Origin: Anniella stebbinsi
Lineage: Eukaryota; Chordata; Lepidosauria; Squamata; Anniellidae
Assembly: GCA_029215795.1 (NCBI GenBank)
Contig: JARDYH010000004.1
Span: 218,916,017-218,980,016 of the forward strand
Length of the DNA stretch: 64,000 nucleotides
Direction of reading: 5' to 3'
In this document: piece after piece, positions 34,061 through 45,395 of the stretch
How the letters are laid out: every line of letters begins with the position of its first letter
Numbering within the stretch: the stretch's first letter is position 1
The notes under the pieces: generated by a model
What the model saw: the letters and a program-made list of their open reading frames with translations, nothing else
The model's database searches: none
Told to the model about the DNA's origin: nothing
Program-made: the position numbers and the translations under genes

Positions 34061-34084
34061 ATGCACAGAGACCACGAAGAAGAA

Positions 34085-34345
34085 GTTTGGGATACCACCT
34101 CATAGCAAGAACCAAAACTCCTGTGCAAATATATAAAGTTCTGCAACTCCTGGCATGAAGAATTATCTTCATGTCTGCCTCTAATTGTGTACTATGAAGA
34201 TAGTCCAAAGAACAATATGAGGTGGCTACTTCTGTATGCCATGCCACAACAAAGTCTGTTTTGGTAATCTGTGCGTGCTGAAGCATTTTTTGAGCTAGGT
34301 AAGCAGTTGATTCATTGATATATTCCCATCCATCCGGACAACTGA
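34085..34345 (-). pseudogene. CXC-domain gene relic, upstream part
   Basis: The minus-strand frame reads GWEYINESTAYLAQKMLQ, then TEVATSYCSLDYLHSTQLEADMKIILHA, then VLVLAMRWYPKL immediately before the DIRS border. The continuing phrase (SLESYFVSISRN) is found at 27987 on the far side of the element, in phase. Together with 27246-27987 it forms one interrupted locus. Function is unrecognised. The upstream limit is only approximate. Confidence 0.65.
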
Positions 34346-35629
34346 AGAATCACCATCATCCTTTTTTCCTCCTCCCTCCTCCCAATCCGTTTCTTTGCTT
34401 CTTGTCTATTTAGATTATAAACCTCAGGGCAGGAACTGCCGATTCTTGTAAGCCACTTTGGGAGCCTTTTGACTGAAGAGTGGGATAGACATGCTTTGAA
34501 TAAATGAATAAATTTAACTTCTGGTTAAAGTCACCTGGTTTGGCTAAATGGCAGGCTGCACTTGCCATTTGTTATTCAGTGTTGTAAGATCAGCATGAAA
34601 AAAGATAATGAAAAAACATCTCACTGACTTTTACATTATGCAATTCTAAACTGTTTAGAACTTATCAAAATGACGAAGACTTGTCAAAATGGCAACTGCA
34701 CTGGATGCCCGTCTGTGCGGTCTTAGATTTATGTGTCTTTGAATGGATCTCTATTTTTGTGCCTGTTGAAAGTTCTATCCTGTTGCAATTCCTCCTTCCT
34801 TTGAATATGGACTTAGTAGCGCTGTATTGTGAAAGGGTTGAATTTTCACCTTTTGTATAATAAATTACACATTTGATGTTGATAATTACAGCCATGTTTT
34901 TGTATGCGGTGCAATTCTAAAACAGCCAGGGTGTTGTCAATATATCTATTGTAGCTCATGCTACAATAACGATGCAATGGATACAGTCTGCCTACATCAC
35001 AACCTCTCAGCAATCATTACAAACAATGTTTATGAGTATTATTTTTTAAACAGAGAAAATGAAGAGTTCAACCTGGATAATAATTATTTGCAGAAAGATG
35101 AGAAAGAGAGATGCGTAAGGAAACAGGACATCTGGAATTCATTTACTATTTTGATTCAGAGGCAATACTCAAGCACAACTAATTAATAAGCTTCCATCTA
35201 TTTGACAATGTTGCAGAGATCAGAAATAAATTTCAGGAATTCAGCTGTTCACGGAATGAAGGTTGAGAACAACCAGGTGACACATTGATCTAACTCAATG
35301 CTTGTCTGACTTCTTGGAATAGTGGTAGCTTGCCTTCCCAAAGCAAAAACCTCCACTTGAACTTTATCAATGCTGCTTAGTTGAGATTGCACTGTGGCCT
35401 GATACAATGCCCAACCAACACATTTCCAGGCATGAAATGAACTTTGCATCCAGACAGAACTGCAATTGAAGGAGCAGGGTGCCCTTCCTGAGGAAAGCTG
35501 GAATTGCTGGGAGCTGGACTAACAGAGACTGCAATCTCCAGATTCAGAAACAATATGCCTCTGAGTTACTAGTTGCTGGAAAACAATAGTAGGAGAACAC
35601 TACTGTGTTTATGTCCTGCTTTCTTGGCT
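34346..35629. other. no gene recognised
   Basis: A/T-rich. The stretch at 34400-34510 ('gattataaacctcagggcaggaa', 'gtaagccactttgggagcc', 'aaataaatgaataaa') resembles a LINE 3' tail but is too short to assign. The rest is unrecognised. Confidence 0.4.
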
Positions 35630-35880
35630 CCACAGAGGCATCTGGTTGGCCGCTGTGAAAACAGAATGCTGCACTACATACATACGTCTCTGGTCTTATC
35701 TAGCCCAACTCTTCTTATATTTTAATGGAACATGGAAGATAAGGCTATACATGGATACTAGTCATGATGGCATGGTTATATATTACCTCCAGTATAAGAG
35801 GCACTATGCCTCTCAATACCAATTGCTAGGGAACGTGAGTGGGAGGATGCTGTTGCACTTATGTCCTGCTTGTGTGTAGG
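35630..35880 (+). mobile_element. CR1-type LINE 3' UTR fragments
   Basis: 'gcatctggttggccgctgtgaaaacagaatgctg...tcttcttatattttaatg' (35638-35725) and 'caattgctagggaacgtgagtgggaggatgctgttgcac' (35820-35860) match the 3' UTR at 40160-40318 but in broken order. Confidence 0.6.
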
Positions 35881-36239
35881 GAGGCAGGCAATGTTCATTT
35901 GGTTTTTGTTTTAAAATGAACTGACCTAATTCACACTTCCCAAACTAATACGTGAACCGGAATGCTATCACCCTTCACTTATCGCACTTCTCTGAATTTT
36001 GCGATGCAGTTCTCTAATCAAAAACTGGAATACAAAAAATGCATTCATTCGTGAAAATTGCCAAAAACAAAACATGTATTAGGGGAGACCGCTTGCAAAA
36101 AAATGTATACATTACAAAAAAATTCACCCAAAAGTTCGTACGAGCATTTGAGCACACTTAAAAAAGCTTTCACAAACAGATGCAGAAATGAGACAGAGAC
36201 TTGAAAATGCAACACTTGTAGAAAGTGAAACAGACAAAT

Positions 36240-36345
36240 TCAGCTATTGCTGCTTGTGAACTTCTCCTAGGTATCTGATTGGCCACTGTGTGAACAGAAT
36301 GCTGGATTACATAGGCCTTTGGTCTGATCCAACACAGTTTATCTT
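36240..36345 (+). mobile_element. CR1-type LINE 3' end fragment
   Basis: 'tctgattggccactgtgtgaacagaatgctgga' followed by 'ggcctttggtctgatccaacacagtttatcttatgt' is the same 3' end as at 40225-40318. Confidence 0.7.
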
Positions 36346-37919
36346 ATGTATGGTAGAGAACAAGATACTACACTAGATGGACTAGTGATATGATCCAGAG
36401 GGATTCTCTTGTATTTATGGCTGCGCTACAGCTGCAGAACCATTTTTATTTCAGCCTCGACCCTGACATTACTGACAGCTACTTCAGAATGGTCTAGAAC
36501 TTTAAATAGGTCGTCTCTCAGTAGGCACCTTAGATGCTCTGAATCAGATGTTGCAAGACACTCACATGCCATGTGAGAAAATGACACATGAAAATGAGAG
36601 TCCTCACTGAAGCATCTGCCTCTGTCCCCACATAAGAACTACCTACAAGTAGCATTGAATCCATTGCAGATATTTAAGTTTCTTCCTCCTCTCACCCAGT
36701 TCATAACAAAGTGCCTTGAGCAGTCTGAACTAAAGGCTGGCAAGCACATTGCTTGATTACTCAATGCTGGATGGCTGTCAAACCCTTGAACCATCTCCAC
36801 TGAAAATTAGTGTGATTGAATTGCCATTGGGTAATACAATTTTTTAATATGCGGGGAATATATGTGAGGACTCATTCATACACACCAGCCATCACTTGAT
36901 GTTACAGTCAATATGTGATTAAAAGGGATGTGCTAGCCAGAGTAAGTAGGCCTAGTATTGTTGGACTACTGTTGGGCTCCATCGACCCAGCATCCCGCTT
37001 TCCCCGTTTTTCTCTCTCTTATTGCCCTTATGCCAGAAATTCATTGGAAGAACCAAAATGCAGAATGAATCTAAGTTGGCAGCACCCTAAACATTGCATT
37101 ATTCTTTACTAGGTCAGCTGCAGCCGGTGTATTCCAGGATCAGCCAGAAATCGGCCATCCAGCTGCTTTTGGCTGACCTGAAAACAACCCATGCCAGTGA
37201 CGACCGATGAGGATAACAGAACAACTCACCCAAGGAGTGCCAAGCAAATCAACTGACTCAGGAGAGTCAAGCTACCTCATCCCAAAAAGAGCATATTAAA
37301 ATAAATACTACATCCAAGAGGGGCGCAAAGCTAGGATCGTGGCCCTTCAGGCAGCCACAGTACATCCTCCCCCAACCCCCAGCCATATACATATATATGT
37401 AAAAGGGATGAGAGTTATAACCGACACAACCTCAAGGATCTGGCCTCATTTAAACAAGCACTTTCAATTGCAGCCAGTTCAAATAATAGGGATTCCAAAG
37501 CAAACAAAAAAAAACGTTTTAAGGGGGAGAAGAGCTTAAACTCCTGTACTCCAGACATGCATTCTGCACAACTAAAAACACACACCAAGAAGTAACACTG
37601 AGAAAAAGTATGGGAAGCTCCAGCTTGATGCTTTTTTTCCTTTGTTAACTTGATGTTCTCGAAATGGAAGCTGCTTTATCAGACCAAGCAGGAATTGCAG
37701 CCTGGACTAATAATTATTGGTGCAGCAGGGCAACACAACTTTCTCCTAAGATCTCAATCTATCTGGTACAGTACCAAGACTAGGAAGGATCCTAGAGTAG
37801 GAAGGATCAAATCACTCCGAGAAAAAAAAGAAGAAGAGTCCTGCATCACCTTAAAAACAAATTTACGGCTTCATAAATTTTCAAGGGTAAAAGTCCACTT
37901 GGTCAGACGCATGAAGTGA
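36346..37919. other. no gene recognised
   Basis: No recognisable coding or repeat family; only short chance frames. Confidence 0.4.
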
Positions 37920-38012
37920 TCACCTAAGCATCCAGTTGGACATAGCAGGAAACAATGCTGGGCTAAATAGGTCTTTGGTCTGATCCAACAAGGCTTTTCT
38001 TATGTTCTCAAG
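37920..38012 (+). mobile_element. CR1-type LINE 3' end fragment
   Basis: 'catccagttggacatagcaggaaacaatgctgggctaaataggtctttggtctgatccaac' then 'cttttcttatgttctcaag', a truncated 3' end. Confidence 0.65.
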
Positions 38013-38584
38013 TTGGTGCAAATATACACTAGGATGGCATGAAAACAACACCACTCCTTCTCACAAAATGAGGTCAAAAGGCCAAGCAATTCAAGAGACT
38101 GCATAGGTGTGCCACAGTACAGATCTTGTCCAATTAAATTAATACAAGATGCAGTCGGACCAGGTGCGACCCACTCCCAACCAAAGAGCATGGATGCAGA
38201 ATTCAGCATAATAAAGTTGAACACCATAAGCACTCACCTAAAGAGGGGATATTATTGCCTGTAGAGAGGTAGCTACTTCCCAATCGTCATTGAGTCTCTC
38301 TTTGTATTAGGTGTGTATTTGATTTTAACGGTTTCCATTAAATTCTGTAGCAAAGTATATATACTACAATCTGGGACACAGTTAAGAGGGTGCAAAACCT
38401 GATGCTCTCAGGGACATAGAGAAGGTTTAGACTCTTCCTGAATAGCATTCCCAGGGGCATCCCTTTACTTTCACTGATATATAATGAAGGGCTGCAATTA
38501 CTCCCATGGTGGAATCAAGAAGTACAAGTAGGAGTATTTTCTGCCCTCCATCCTGATAATAAAGGGCCCAGCCCTACTGAAAAG
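38013..38584. other. no gene recognised
   Basis: Unrecognised sequence between two CR1 copies. Confidence 0.35.
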
Positions 38585-40318
38585 AATTTTGCAGATACAG
38601 ACGAAGCAAGTATCGGCAAAATATAGTAAGCGTATAGAAGGACAGGACCTTCTGAAAAAGAATCATCATGGCTTCCGCAAAGGTAAGTCCTGTCTCGCTA
38701 ATCTTTCAGAGTTCTCTGAGAATGTCAACAGACATGTACACAGGGGAGATGCGGTGGACTTTGGTTACTTGGACTTCCAAAAGGGTTTTGATAAAGTCCC
38801 TCATCAAACTTAGCAGTCATAGAATAAGGGGAGAGGGTCCTCTTATGGATCAGCAACTAGTTAACAAACAGAAAGCAGAGAGAAGGAATAAATGGTAAAT
38901 TCTCCCAATGGAGGGAAGTAAATAGTGGAGTCCCACAGGGATTGGTATTGGGACCAATGCTTTTTGACTTATTCACAAACAATCTGGAATTAAGAGTGAG
39001 TGGTGAAGTAGCCAAGTTTGCTGATGACACTAATTTATTTACCGTAAAGTGGTTAAAAACAAAAAGGGATTGTGAGGAACTCCAAAAGGATCTCTCCAAG
39101 GCTGCCTCTCCAAGAGGCATTTAAAGCTCTTTGAAGTCTCATTAAAAAAATTACCTCCACACCAGCGGAGCGCAAATGGGGTGTAGAGGCGCGTTATCTC
39201 TCCGATTATGCGCATGATCGAATGCGCGTTAAATCGCGAGTTTTATTTTGCTCCGTCCGTTAAAGCGCATTTTGACTGTGTGCATATGCGCTTTTGCGCA
39301 TTAACTACTTGTAAACCGCATTTTGGACATCCTTTAATGCGCTTCACCGCCTCTCGCCGCCTCTCGTGCAGAGGGATTAGGCGTAAATGCGCTTCTGCGA
39401 TTATGCGCATAATCGGCTAACCAGGCGCAAAAGCGAATCCTTGTAGAGGGGACCCAAGCTGGGGGAGTGGGCATCAAAATAGTAGATGCAGTTCAATGTA
39501 AGCAAGTGTAAAGTGAGGCACATTGGGACAAAAAAAACCAACTTCAAGTATAACCTGATGGGATCTGAGCTGGTCGTTACCAATCAAGAAAGAGATCTTC
39601 GGGTTGTAGTGGACAACTCAATGAAAATATCAACCCAGTGTGCGGCCGCTATAAAGAAGTTAGGCATTATTAGAAAGGAATTGAGAATAAAACTGCCATA
39701 TCATACTGCCTTTATACAAATCTATGGTGCGACCACACTTTGAATACTGTGTACAGTTTTGGTCAATACACCTAAAAAAAGATATAGTAGAGCTGGAAGA
39801 AGTGCAGAAAAGGGCAACTAAAATTATCAAGGAACTGGAGCATCTCCCCTATGAGGGAAGGTTACAACAGCTGGGATTGTTTAGCTTGGAAAAAAGGAGG
39901 CTAAGGGGAGACCTGATAGAGGTGTACAAAATGATGCATGGTGTGGAGAATGTGGATAGGGAGACATTGTTCTCTCTCTCCCATGATACTAGAACCCAGG
40001 GTTATCCCACGAAGCTGATTGGTGGGAGATTCAGGACAGATAAAAGGAAGTACTTCTTCACACAGCGCATATACAAATTATGGAATTTACCACCACAAGA
40101 AGTAATGATGGCCACCAATTTGGCTACGTGCAACCTCCAATATCAGAGGCAGTAAGCCTGTGTACACCAGTTGCTGGGGAACATGGGTGGGAAGGTGCTG
40201 TTGCACCATGTCCTGCTTGTGTGTCAACAGCTGCTTGGCCACTGTGTAAACAGAGTGATAGACCAGATGGACCCTTGGTCTGATCCAGCATGGCTCTTCT
40301 TATTTTCTTATGCTGTTA
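38585..40318 (+). mobile_element. CR1-type LINE, RT C-terminal half to 3' end, interrupted by a MITE
   Basis: The RT is readable in pieces: HHGFRKGKSCLANLSEF.ENV...VDFGYLDFQKGFDKVPHQ (38650-38813), then GPMLFDLFTNNLE...AKFADDTNLF (38950-39050), which contains the catalytic FADDT. After the MITE comes QFNVSKCKVRHIG...NLMGSELVVTNQERDLRVVVDNSM (39480-39620), then [32 protein letters not shown]...[33 protein letters not shown] (39724-39930), then the 3' UTR ending 'tcttcttattttcttatg' at 40318. Frameshifts and stops show it is dead. The region before 38650 is uncertain. Confidence 0.9.
39101..39453 (+). mobile_element. 353-bp MITE of the GCGCAT / CTCTACAAG family, copy 1
   Basis: Lies inside the CR1 copy and is flanked by CCAAG on both sides (39096-39100 and 39454-39458), a 5-bp target duplication; removing it restores the expected LINE text. 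Ends are GCTGCCTCTCCAAG and CTTGTAGAGGGGAC. The interior alternates words such as 'aatgcgc', 'gcgcatt' and 'gtagaggcg', and includes the 18-bp perfect palindrome CGATTATGCGCATAATCG (39398-39415). A 70-codon open frame (39208-39420) has a counterpart in copy 2, but this is explained by overall similarity. Confidence 0.92.
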
Positions 40319-41026
40319 TGAAGTGATTTGTGCACAATCCACCACCACATATTTACAACAGGGGGGATTTTACTAGTTAAGGAAATAACTGTATTGCTGT
40401 GATGAAACTCTGTTTGCCTGGGACAACACCACTATCCTCTCCATGTATACAGAGAGAGGGAGACGGGGCAGTGCCATTTCACTTGGGAGGAAAGCTACCT
40501 CTGTTTGAAAAATGTATAATTTGCCCTTATTCCCCACACAACACCCTCTGGTAAAGGGATTTCATGGGTCATTAAAAAAGGCAGCCTCAAATCCTATACT
40601 CCCAGACAGAGCTGCCACCTGTGCACTTATTGAGCCATTTTATAAGCTTTTGGGAGTTGCTTTCCCCACCAGTTATTTTTACTGCTCTCCAGTTTTCCAC
40701 TGCACTTCTTCTCCTATGCAGTAATTCTAGCTGTGGGACATTTCTTATCTTGAATCTAGTCTGCAGGATGAGAAACCTGAAACTTTAGCAACACTTTACC
40801 CATCTGTACTTGAAATGGCCAGGTAAGCACTTGACTTGCCAGATCTCAAGGTCTAAGTAAGACAATTCAGCTTTGACCCATCTTCCTTGCCATCAAAGTC
40901 TACAGACGAAAGTCTACAACCTGGCTTGGGTCTAGTGACATCTGACAGCTCTAGTAAAGACTCTTATGTCACGGGAAATTTGCTACACCACAAGCAAAAA
41001 AATCTTCTAAGTACACACACACACCT
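40319..41026. other. no gene recognised
   Basis: No coding or repeat family that I can name. Confidence 0.4.
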
Positions 41027-41202
41027 ATACTAAAGTGACCAGATACACAAGAGGGCAAGGCCCCTGCAGCTTTAACTGTTGTGATGAAGAGGGAATTTCA
41101 CCAGACACGAATTGCATACAAATGACGCCGGCTGAAATTGCCTTTTCTCTACAACTGTTAAAGTTACATGAGCCCTGTCCTCCTTTTCATATGGTCAGCC
41201 TA
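41027..41202. mobile_element. hAT-type MITE, right half of the composite form
   Basis: Starts with 'ctatactaaagtgacc', the internal junction of the composites at 3665 and 61100, and ends CATATGGTCAGCCTA. No matching 8-bp duplication is seen at its left edge, consistent with derivation from a composite by loss of the left unit. Confidence 0.8.
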
Positions 41203-42366
41203 ATCAACTCATTGCCTTTCGCCAGAAGTGCCTATCTTCAACAGGGACTGTAGTATGGATATTCCTGTTTATATTTGCAGTCTTTGACAGCCACACGCAT
41301 GATGAACTCAGAGGAGGCGTCCTCACCGTAGTTAATTGCACTCATGCCAATATGTCAGATGGCTATTGTTAACCTTCCAAGCTGTTTGTTTGCTGCAGAG
41401 GTGTTGCACAGCAATAGCTTCAGACCAGCATCCTGTATCACACTTAAGTCTATTTATTTTGACAGCCATCCCATTCCTGTATTTCTAACCCCTCGAACGC
41501 CCTTGCCAACCACACAGAACTGCCCTCGTTGGGTTAAGAAAATACACAGGGGATAAATTTAGTTACAAACAAGTCAAGTGATGGAAACCAAGCCATAAAA
41601 GGTTGCACTCATTTTGAGAGCTGGACAGGCCTCTCGTATTACAAATCACCCAACGCAACAACAAGCAGGCCTTTGACTGCTTTTAATAGAAGGGGAGGGA
41701 AAGGACCAAACGGAAGAGGTCTTTTACACCTGCTCATTCCCCAAGGAAGGTTATTTCCCCAAGCGTTCAAAGCACAGAAGACTAACAAAAAGATAAATCA
41801 ACTAGCTTCTGTTGGTTGGTTGGTAGACCACAGACACAACAAATTGACACAGCTGGCTTGTACCATAAAAAGAAGAAAATTAGATGGACTTGTTGGTAAA
41901 AATACACAACAAACACACACACACACACACACACACCTGTATTGGGATGCATTAAGTCATTTCATGATGGTGGTGATCGACCGAGTTGTCTTAGTGTCAT
42001 GGACAGCAGGATAGACAGATGTGTTTCTGTTATTGGCTGAGTTTTTCAGATCCTACCAAGGGTCATGACAGGCAGAAGACATTAGGCAACAAGGAGAGAG
42101 TTTTGTCCTACTGCCTAAAAGGGTGACAGGAAAAGAAAAGCAGGAAGGTCTAGGAAAATGTGGTTGCAAGTGGGAATGACCCAGAGTAATGAAGGCAAGA
42201 GGAGAAGGACAGAGAATGGAGTCTAAGATAGGAAGGAAAATGAAAAAAGCAGGAATGTACACGGCCAGGAACTGCAGAGGCAAGAAAGGCTAGTCAATCA
42301 GGTATTGCTTTGAGCTAACCAGCCAAATATTTAGTTTCTGCTAAAAGCAAAGGTGCAGAACCTCAG
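41203..42366. other. no gene; one CA microsatellite
   Basis: CA repeat at 41911-41937. Otherwise no recognisable feature. Confidence 0.4.
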
Positions 42367-42700
42367 GCGTGGGGGGCTAATCTGGCCCTCCTGGGGTCCC
42401 AATCCAGCCCTCCAAGGTTTTGCAGATGGCCATGCGCCTTTCCCTGGCTCCACCCCCTTTCCCTCAACCACTGATCATTTTGTGGTTTCCAGGCTTTTGT
42501 GGGGGGGTTTCCCCCCATTCTAAAAGGTTGAAATGCCTCTCCGAAGGCTTAGGAAGAGCTTCACGCTACAATATGCTGCCTTCAGGGGCATTTTGGCTCC
42601 AGCCCTTTGACCCAGCCTCCTTTTGGCTTCAGCTCAACCTACCACGGGAATGCGACCCCTGAGAGCTTCTCCAAAATGGAACTCAGCCCTCCGGCTGAAC
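42367..42700 (+). repeat. ~330-bp interspersed repeat, copy A
   Basis: Shares ordered blocks with 45083-45395: 'ccaatccagccctc', 'ttccctggctccaccc', 'ccccccattctaaaaggttgaaatgc', 'gagcttctccaaa.tggaa'. No coding content. Class unknown. Confidence 0.75.
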
Positions 42701-42814
42701 GAGGTTCAACACAGCCATGGTTGCAAGGATCCCAAACAGACACACTTTAAGCAGCAGACACATTTGCTGTGTGTACACTGACATTTTCCACAGCAGAAAC
42801 CATATGAAACGGTG

Positions 42815-43021
42815 GAGCTGTTCGGACAACACGCTGACAAGGCCACTCCCCCTTTTGCAGTAAATGGTTAGAGAGCATGTTTAAACCATGGTTATGTAGC
42901 CACCATGGTTAGGAATGGTTTACACGACACGCTAACCCATGTTTCACACAACATGCTAAGCCATAATGTTTAGCTCAAAATGCTTAACCACTGTGGCTTA
43001 GCATGTAATCTGAACAGGGGC
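42815..43021. mobile_element. MITE, 'ctgttcggacaacac' family
   Basis: Starts 'gagctgttcggacaacacgct' and ends 'catgtaatctgaacaggggc'. It contains 'gtttacacgacacgctaac' and 'cacacaacatgctaagcca' internally. Same family as 25739-26064. Confidence 0.8.
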
Positions 43022-44519
43022 AGTGACTGTAAAAAGACAGTCTGTAAGAACACAGAGAGAATAGACATGACCTGCCATGACTTCATGGAACATGCCCACT
43101 GCCGGATTACAGACAAACAGGATTAAAGGAAGAAAATTAAACCGGCAAGAAGCTAGCTGATTTTTATATTGTAGAACTTGCATTTTAGGGGCCCTACATT
43201 TCATTCCCCTTTTTGGCTTGAAAAGGCCAGGTGTGGGGAGGGGCAATCCACCTCGCCCCTTGGCATTTAGGCTCACGGGGAACTCTGACCTCAAGCACCT
43301 CCCTGTATGAAATTAAGGCTCACAACATCAAAAGAGTTAATTGAAACATTCACTGGAAAGTTTGCATCAACAAGGCTAATTTAACACACCTGGATAATGA
43401 GCCTCATCCAATGCTGTGATGTTTCTCAAAACAATCAGGTGCCAAAGAAGAGCATTTGAGGGAAAATTATCCCATCTCATGGCCTCGGGACGCTCCCTTC
43501 CCCAACCAGCCAATTCTAGTGCATGAGTGCTCCATGATAGAAACTTTGGTCCCACCCAGGCCAAAGGGTTGCTAAATAAGACTCAGCAATATGCCTCATC
43601 TAGTCAGCCGAACTCCAAATAGGAGAGGGAGAGACACCCCCCACTGACACACACCAACCCTTCTTGTTGAATTGTTTGCTAAGATTTCCTCTGAAGCGTA
43701 TATTGTTTTTGAAGACATCAGGGAAAAAGACTTACCTTTATGTACTGAACTTCTGTTTCCCCATTCATAAGGAAGGGGATTCGTCTTCAGACCTCTTGGA
43801 TTCTCATGACAAAGGCAGGTGATGTGGGTAGAATCCTTCCAGGCCCAGAGTCGGCACCCAGCATACTGGGACAACTGCTGGGGCCCACGCACCCTGGCAA
43901 GGCCCAAAGGAGCTGACCCCTATCTTGCTCTCTGGGCTCCTGCTTGGCCACCTGCTAAGCACTTGCAATGCTGCACACCCAGTCAGGCTTACTCTCTGAC
44001 AGCAGCACTTTCGAAGCAAGTCTAGCAGCTGCTCTCCTCTGGTTGGCACTGGGGTGGCCACCATCTTGCATGTTCCGAATTGCAATAGCCAATATTGATG
44101 TAAGGTACTGCACTTGGGGAAACGTAAGATGGCAGCTGCTTAGCTCACTTCCAAAACGGCCACTGATGCCGGCATTGCTGCCAGGGAGCCCTAGTTGCAG
44201 TGGGCAGGCAGCACGTTGGTGGCACTATGCTGAGGGCCCATGTCTCCTAAAATGCAGGTTTGGCCCAATTTACATTACCCTCTTATCAGTGTGGAAGCTG
44301 CTACTCTCCTGTGATTGCTCCCATGCTGACAAGCCATGCATAATATCTCAGGGTGCTTCCAGATGAGCTTTTAGAGGGCAGTTGCATTGCACGATTCACA
44401 GACAACAACATCTTCCACTCGTGATCCTTCCATGTTTCCCCACCAGTTCTTCTGACTTTCTTCTTACTGCAGAAAACACGTTAAGTAAGAAATGACGCAA
44501 GAGCTGCACGAAGCCTTCT
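43022..44519. other. no gene recognised
   Basis: GC-richer around 43800-44250 with chance frames on both strands. No protein or repeat is recognised. Confidence 0.4.
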
Positions 44520-45008
44520 GATCGTTTGCACAAGGAGCTATATGGCTCAGGTTCAGGTTATCTGAAAGACCATATCCTCCCTTACCAGCCTGCCCGTCCC
44601 CTAAGGTCTTCAGGGGAGGCTCTTCTCTTGATTCCACCACCATCACAGGGACGTCTGGTGGAACATGGGACAGGGCCTTTTTGGTGGCTGCCCCGGGGCT
44701 CTGGAACTCCCTTCCCAAGGAAGCTAGACAGGCTCCCTCCTTGGTGTGCTTTCGGAGGCAGGCTAAAACTTTTCTGTTTCAGCAGGCCTTTGGGGAGTAG
44801 TTTGGACCTCTGTTAATGTATTGCTATATCTTGGATTTTTAAAAATTATTTGTATTTTAAATGTTTTAAAATGTTTTCAATATTTTAATATTGTATTGTG
44901 TTTAATTATATTTTTAATTTTTGTATATAACTGTACATGTTTTAATTTGTAAGCTGCCTTGAGTCCCAGTATTGGGAAAAGGGTGGGATATAATAATAAC
45001 AACAATAG
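44520..45008 (+). mobile_element. L2-type LINE 3' end
   Basis: The frame at 44526 onward reads HKELYGSGSGYLKDHILPYQPARPLRSSGEALL, the C-terminal RT motif of L2-type LINEs, followed by 'ctctggaactcccttcccaaggaa'. An A/T-rich 3' UTR ends in 'ttgtaagctgccttgagtcccagt' and 'gggatataataataac'. Confidence 0.85.
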
Positions 45009-45082
45009 GAGCCCCTCTGTCTGGAAGAACCCTCAGATAATGTGGCTTGCACCAGTTACATCAGTGGTGCAGAGGCTCAGGC

Positions 45083-45395
45083 CCAGACTTACAATCTGGC
45101 AATCGAGGAATGCCAATCCAGCCCTCTGAGGTTCCACCAATGGCTCTGCCCCCTTCCCTGGCTCCACCCATTTCCCCTGACTACCAATTATTTGGTATTC
45201 TGTTCTCTTGTGCATTTTCCCCCCATTCTAAAAGGTTGAAATGCTTCTCCTAGGGCTTAGTTGCTGGTGGTAAGAGCTTTAAGCGAAAATAGGCTGGTGT
45301 TTTGTCTCCACTCTTTGGCCCAGCCCAGCCCACCACTGGAATGCAGACCCTAAGAGCTTCTCCAAATTGGAATTCAATCACTGGGCTGAAAGACC
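45083..45395 (+). repeat. ~330-bp interspersed repeat, copy B
   Basis: Second copy of the repeat at 42367, in the same orientation, with the blocks listed there in the same order. It is too diverged for a recent local duplication. Confidence 0.75.

Larger units (their letters stand above)
27988..34084 (-). mobile_element. complete DIRS-type tyrosine recombinase retrotransposon, 6.1 kb
   Basis: DIRS elements replicate through RNA and integrate as a DNA circle using a tyrosine recombinase, so they lack LTRs and target duplications. All hallmarks are visible: near-identical inverted terminal repeats (28042-28169 and 33932-34060, two differences in 128 bp), terminal extensions, and an internal complementary region at 28297-28389 that pairs exactly with both termini. 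Three reading frames follow in order: gag-like, RT/RNase H/methyltransferase, and recombinase. The host frame of the CXC relic reads across the insertion without gain or loss once the element is ignored, so integration was precise within an A-run. Gag and recombinase are intact, but RT is broken by a local foldback at 30908-30988. The near-perfect termini suggest a recent insertion. Confidence 0.93.

Noticed and set aside
27988..34084. Reading the full element as a Gypsy/LTR retrotransposon or retrovirus
   Set aside because: There are no LTRs, protease or DDE integrase. The tyrosine recombinase motifs and inverted termini with a complementary region fit DIRS instead.
39208..39420. 70-codon frame conserved in both 353-bp GCGCAT elements
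   Set aside because: Protein-level similarity (about 80 %) looks no better than expected from DNA similarity. The frame spans palindromic words and lacks coding signs.
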